This document shows, one piece after another, positions 63,043 to 64,000 of a DNA stretch of 64,000 nt (positions within the stretch are counted from its first letter, which is position 1; each line of letters starts with the position of its first letter). The stretch is from contig JAKCOZ010000007.1 in assembly GCA_022605955.1 (NCBI GenBank), forward strand, positions 16,350,001 through 16,414,000, given 5' to 3'. The DNA is from Rallus limicola (taxonomy: Eukaryota; Chordata; Aves; Gruiformes; Rallidae). A model generated the notes under the pieces. That model did no database searches. It was not told where the DNA came from and worked only from the letters and a program-made list of their open reading frames with translations. Both the position numbers and the translations under genes were made by a program.

Positions 63043-64000
63043 ATGCTTGCTGTAGGTCTGAAACATCTATTCAGATCCCCAAACCTCATTTCACCAGTGA
63101 AAAATTGCCATCCCTTTGTAAATAAACTAAACACAGGAGATCAATCCATTGCTTCAATAAATACGGAGTTGTGCCTTGTGATCCTTGTGTCACAGCACGA
63201 GTTGATGGTGGAAATAGATAAATGCCAACAACACAGTGGCCGACTTGGGGATGTTGCTCCACATGAGAGTAGGGATAACTCTGTGGATTACCCTGTGAAC
63301 TCCTCAGTGGAGCCGCTTTTGCCCATCCCCTATCGAAAAACTCGCTGTGAGCTGTTGGGGATATCTGCATCTGCTGCCCCACTAAAATGCCTTTATACAA
63401 ACCCACGTAGCATGGGGAACAAACAAGAAGAATTAGAGATCTTTGTGCGGTCACAGGGCCACGATCTCATTGCAATCACTGAGACGTGGTGGGACAGCCT
63501 GGATGACTGGCACGCTACCATGGATGGCTACATGCTCTTTAGGAAAAATAGGCTAGGGAGACGAGATGGAGGAGTTGCTTTTTATGTTAGAGAGCACCTA
63601 GAATGTATTGACCTCCACCTGGGTAGGGATGAACCACTTGTCGAGAGCTTGTGGGTAAGAATTAAAAGGCAGGCCAGTATGTGTGACATAGTTGTGGGAG
63701 TGTACTACAGGCCCCCTGATCAAGAGGGGTGGGTCGATAGTGCGTTTTATAAGCAATTGGAAGTAGCCTCTAGATCGCAGGCGCTGGTCCTTATGGGGGA
63801 CTTCAATTACCCAGATATTTGCTGGGCAAGCAATACGGCCAGTCGTATGCAGTCCAGGCAATTTCTGCGGTATATGGAAGACAACTTCCTGATACAGATG
63901 GTGCAGGAACCTACGAGGGGAGGGCGGGTGCTTTTACTAACAAGGATGAGCTCGTTAGGGAAGTGAAGGTCGGGAGCAGCTTAGGACAAAGCGACCATAA
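63043..64000 (+). CDS. CR1 LINE ORF2, 5' part with endonuclease domain; frameshifted and cut by window edge
   Basis: CR1 ORF2 encodes an AP-type endonuclease followed by a reverse transcriptase, and drives target-primed retrotransposition. From the ATG at 63043 the frame is open for 307 codons to 63966. Residues from about 46 look like CR1, with the CR1 leader segment HESRDNSVDYPVNSSVEPLL at residues 75-94. The endonuclease starts near residue 115: LKCLYTNPRSMGNKQEELE (Asn120), AITETWWD (catalytic Glu147), GVYYRPP (219-225) and LMGDFNYPDICW (Asp253, Asn255). Near 63930-63935 the frame breaks. Downstream, TNKDELVREVKVGSSLGQSD plus the catalytic His continues in another frame from 63936 to the edge. 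The usual LLDLLF between TRGG and TN is missing, so an indel of net 3n+1 deleted bases fits. The copy is therefore probably inactive. The 5' junction is unclear: similarity is convincing from about 63190, and 63043-63189 may be CR1 or host. CpG is frequent here, unlike the flanks. The reverse transcriptase would lie beyond the window. Confidence 0.9.

Noticed and set aside
1..64000. tRNA, rRNA, snRNA, CRISPR arrays, bacterial operons
   Set aside because: No tRNA B-box (GGTTCGANTCC-like) or other RNA-gene signature noticed. No regularly spaced direct repeats with unique spacers, and the sequence is clearly vertebrate nuclear DNA.
1..64000. Endogenous retrovirus or LTR
   Set aside because: No gag/pol/env-like frames, primer-binding site or paired TG...CA long repeats were recognised; not an exhaustive test without a self-alignment.

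Overview
This is vertebrate nuclear DNA, most likely from a bird. The evidence is the interspersed repeats. Truncated CR1 LINEs of avian type end in short ATTCTATG-like tails, the clearest being four octamers at 42905-42936. A CR1 open reading frame with an endonuclease domain runs off the right edge. Underneath lie much older relics of kinds shared across amniotes: CR1/L3 fragments, MIR-like SINEs, palindromic MITE-like elements and a hAT transposase relic. No L1, Alu or other mammal-specific repeat was seen. The DNA is AT-rich and CpG-poor. A crocodilian or turtle source is less likely but not excluded, because those lineages share the older families. All repeat names rest on remembered consensus sequences, not on an alignment.

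No host protein-coding gene is supported anywhere. The open frames are short, mostly overlap others on the opposite strand, and show no domains, conserved motifs or believable splice structure. The exceptions are transposon frames. The window is best read as intergenic sequence or the inside of a very long intron.

Layout. 0-12.8 kb: AT-rich unique DNA with a MITE-like relic (3.88 kb), two weak MIR-like patches (6.64 and 9.8 kb) and small tandem duplications. 12.8-15.8 kb: a tiny CR1 tail, a second palindromic MITE-like relic (14.0 kb) and an old CR1 3' end (15.6 kb). 15.8-26.4 kb: mostly unique, with a MIR relic at 22.3 kb and pyrimidine-rich tracts near 24 kb. 26.4-32 kb: a frame-broken hAT transposase relic and two old minus-strand CR1 copies. 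32-42.4 kb: no recognisable repeats. 42.5-45.1 kb: a younger CR1 beside a much older CR1, then another ancient relic. 45-54 kb: almost entirely unique. 54.2-55 kb: a (TTTTC)n microsatellite directly abutting a CR1 3' end. 55-63 kb: unique DNA with weak CR1 and inverted-repeat traces. 63.0-64.0 kb: the 5' half of a CR1 ORF2.

No genes act together here. The content is layered transposon history plus candidate conserved noncoding blocks that only a genome alignment could test. I found no undescribed biological system. The best leads are the hAT relic, the ancient palindromic elements and the terminal CR1.
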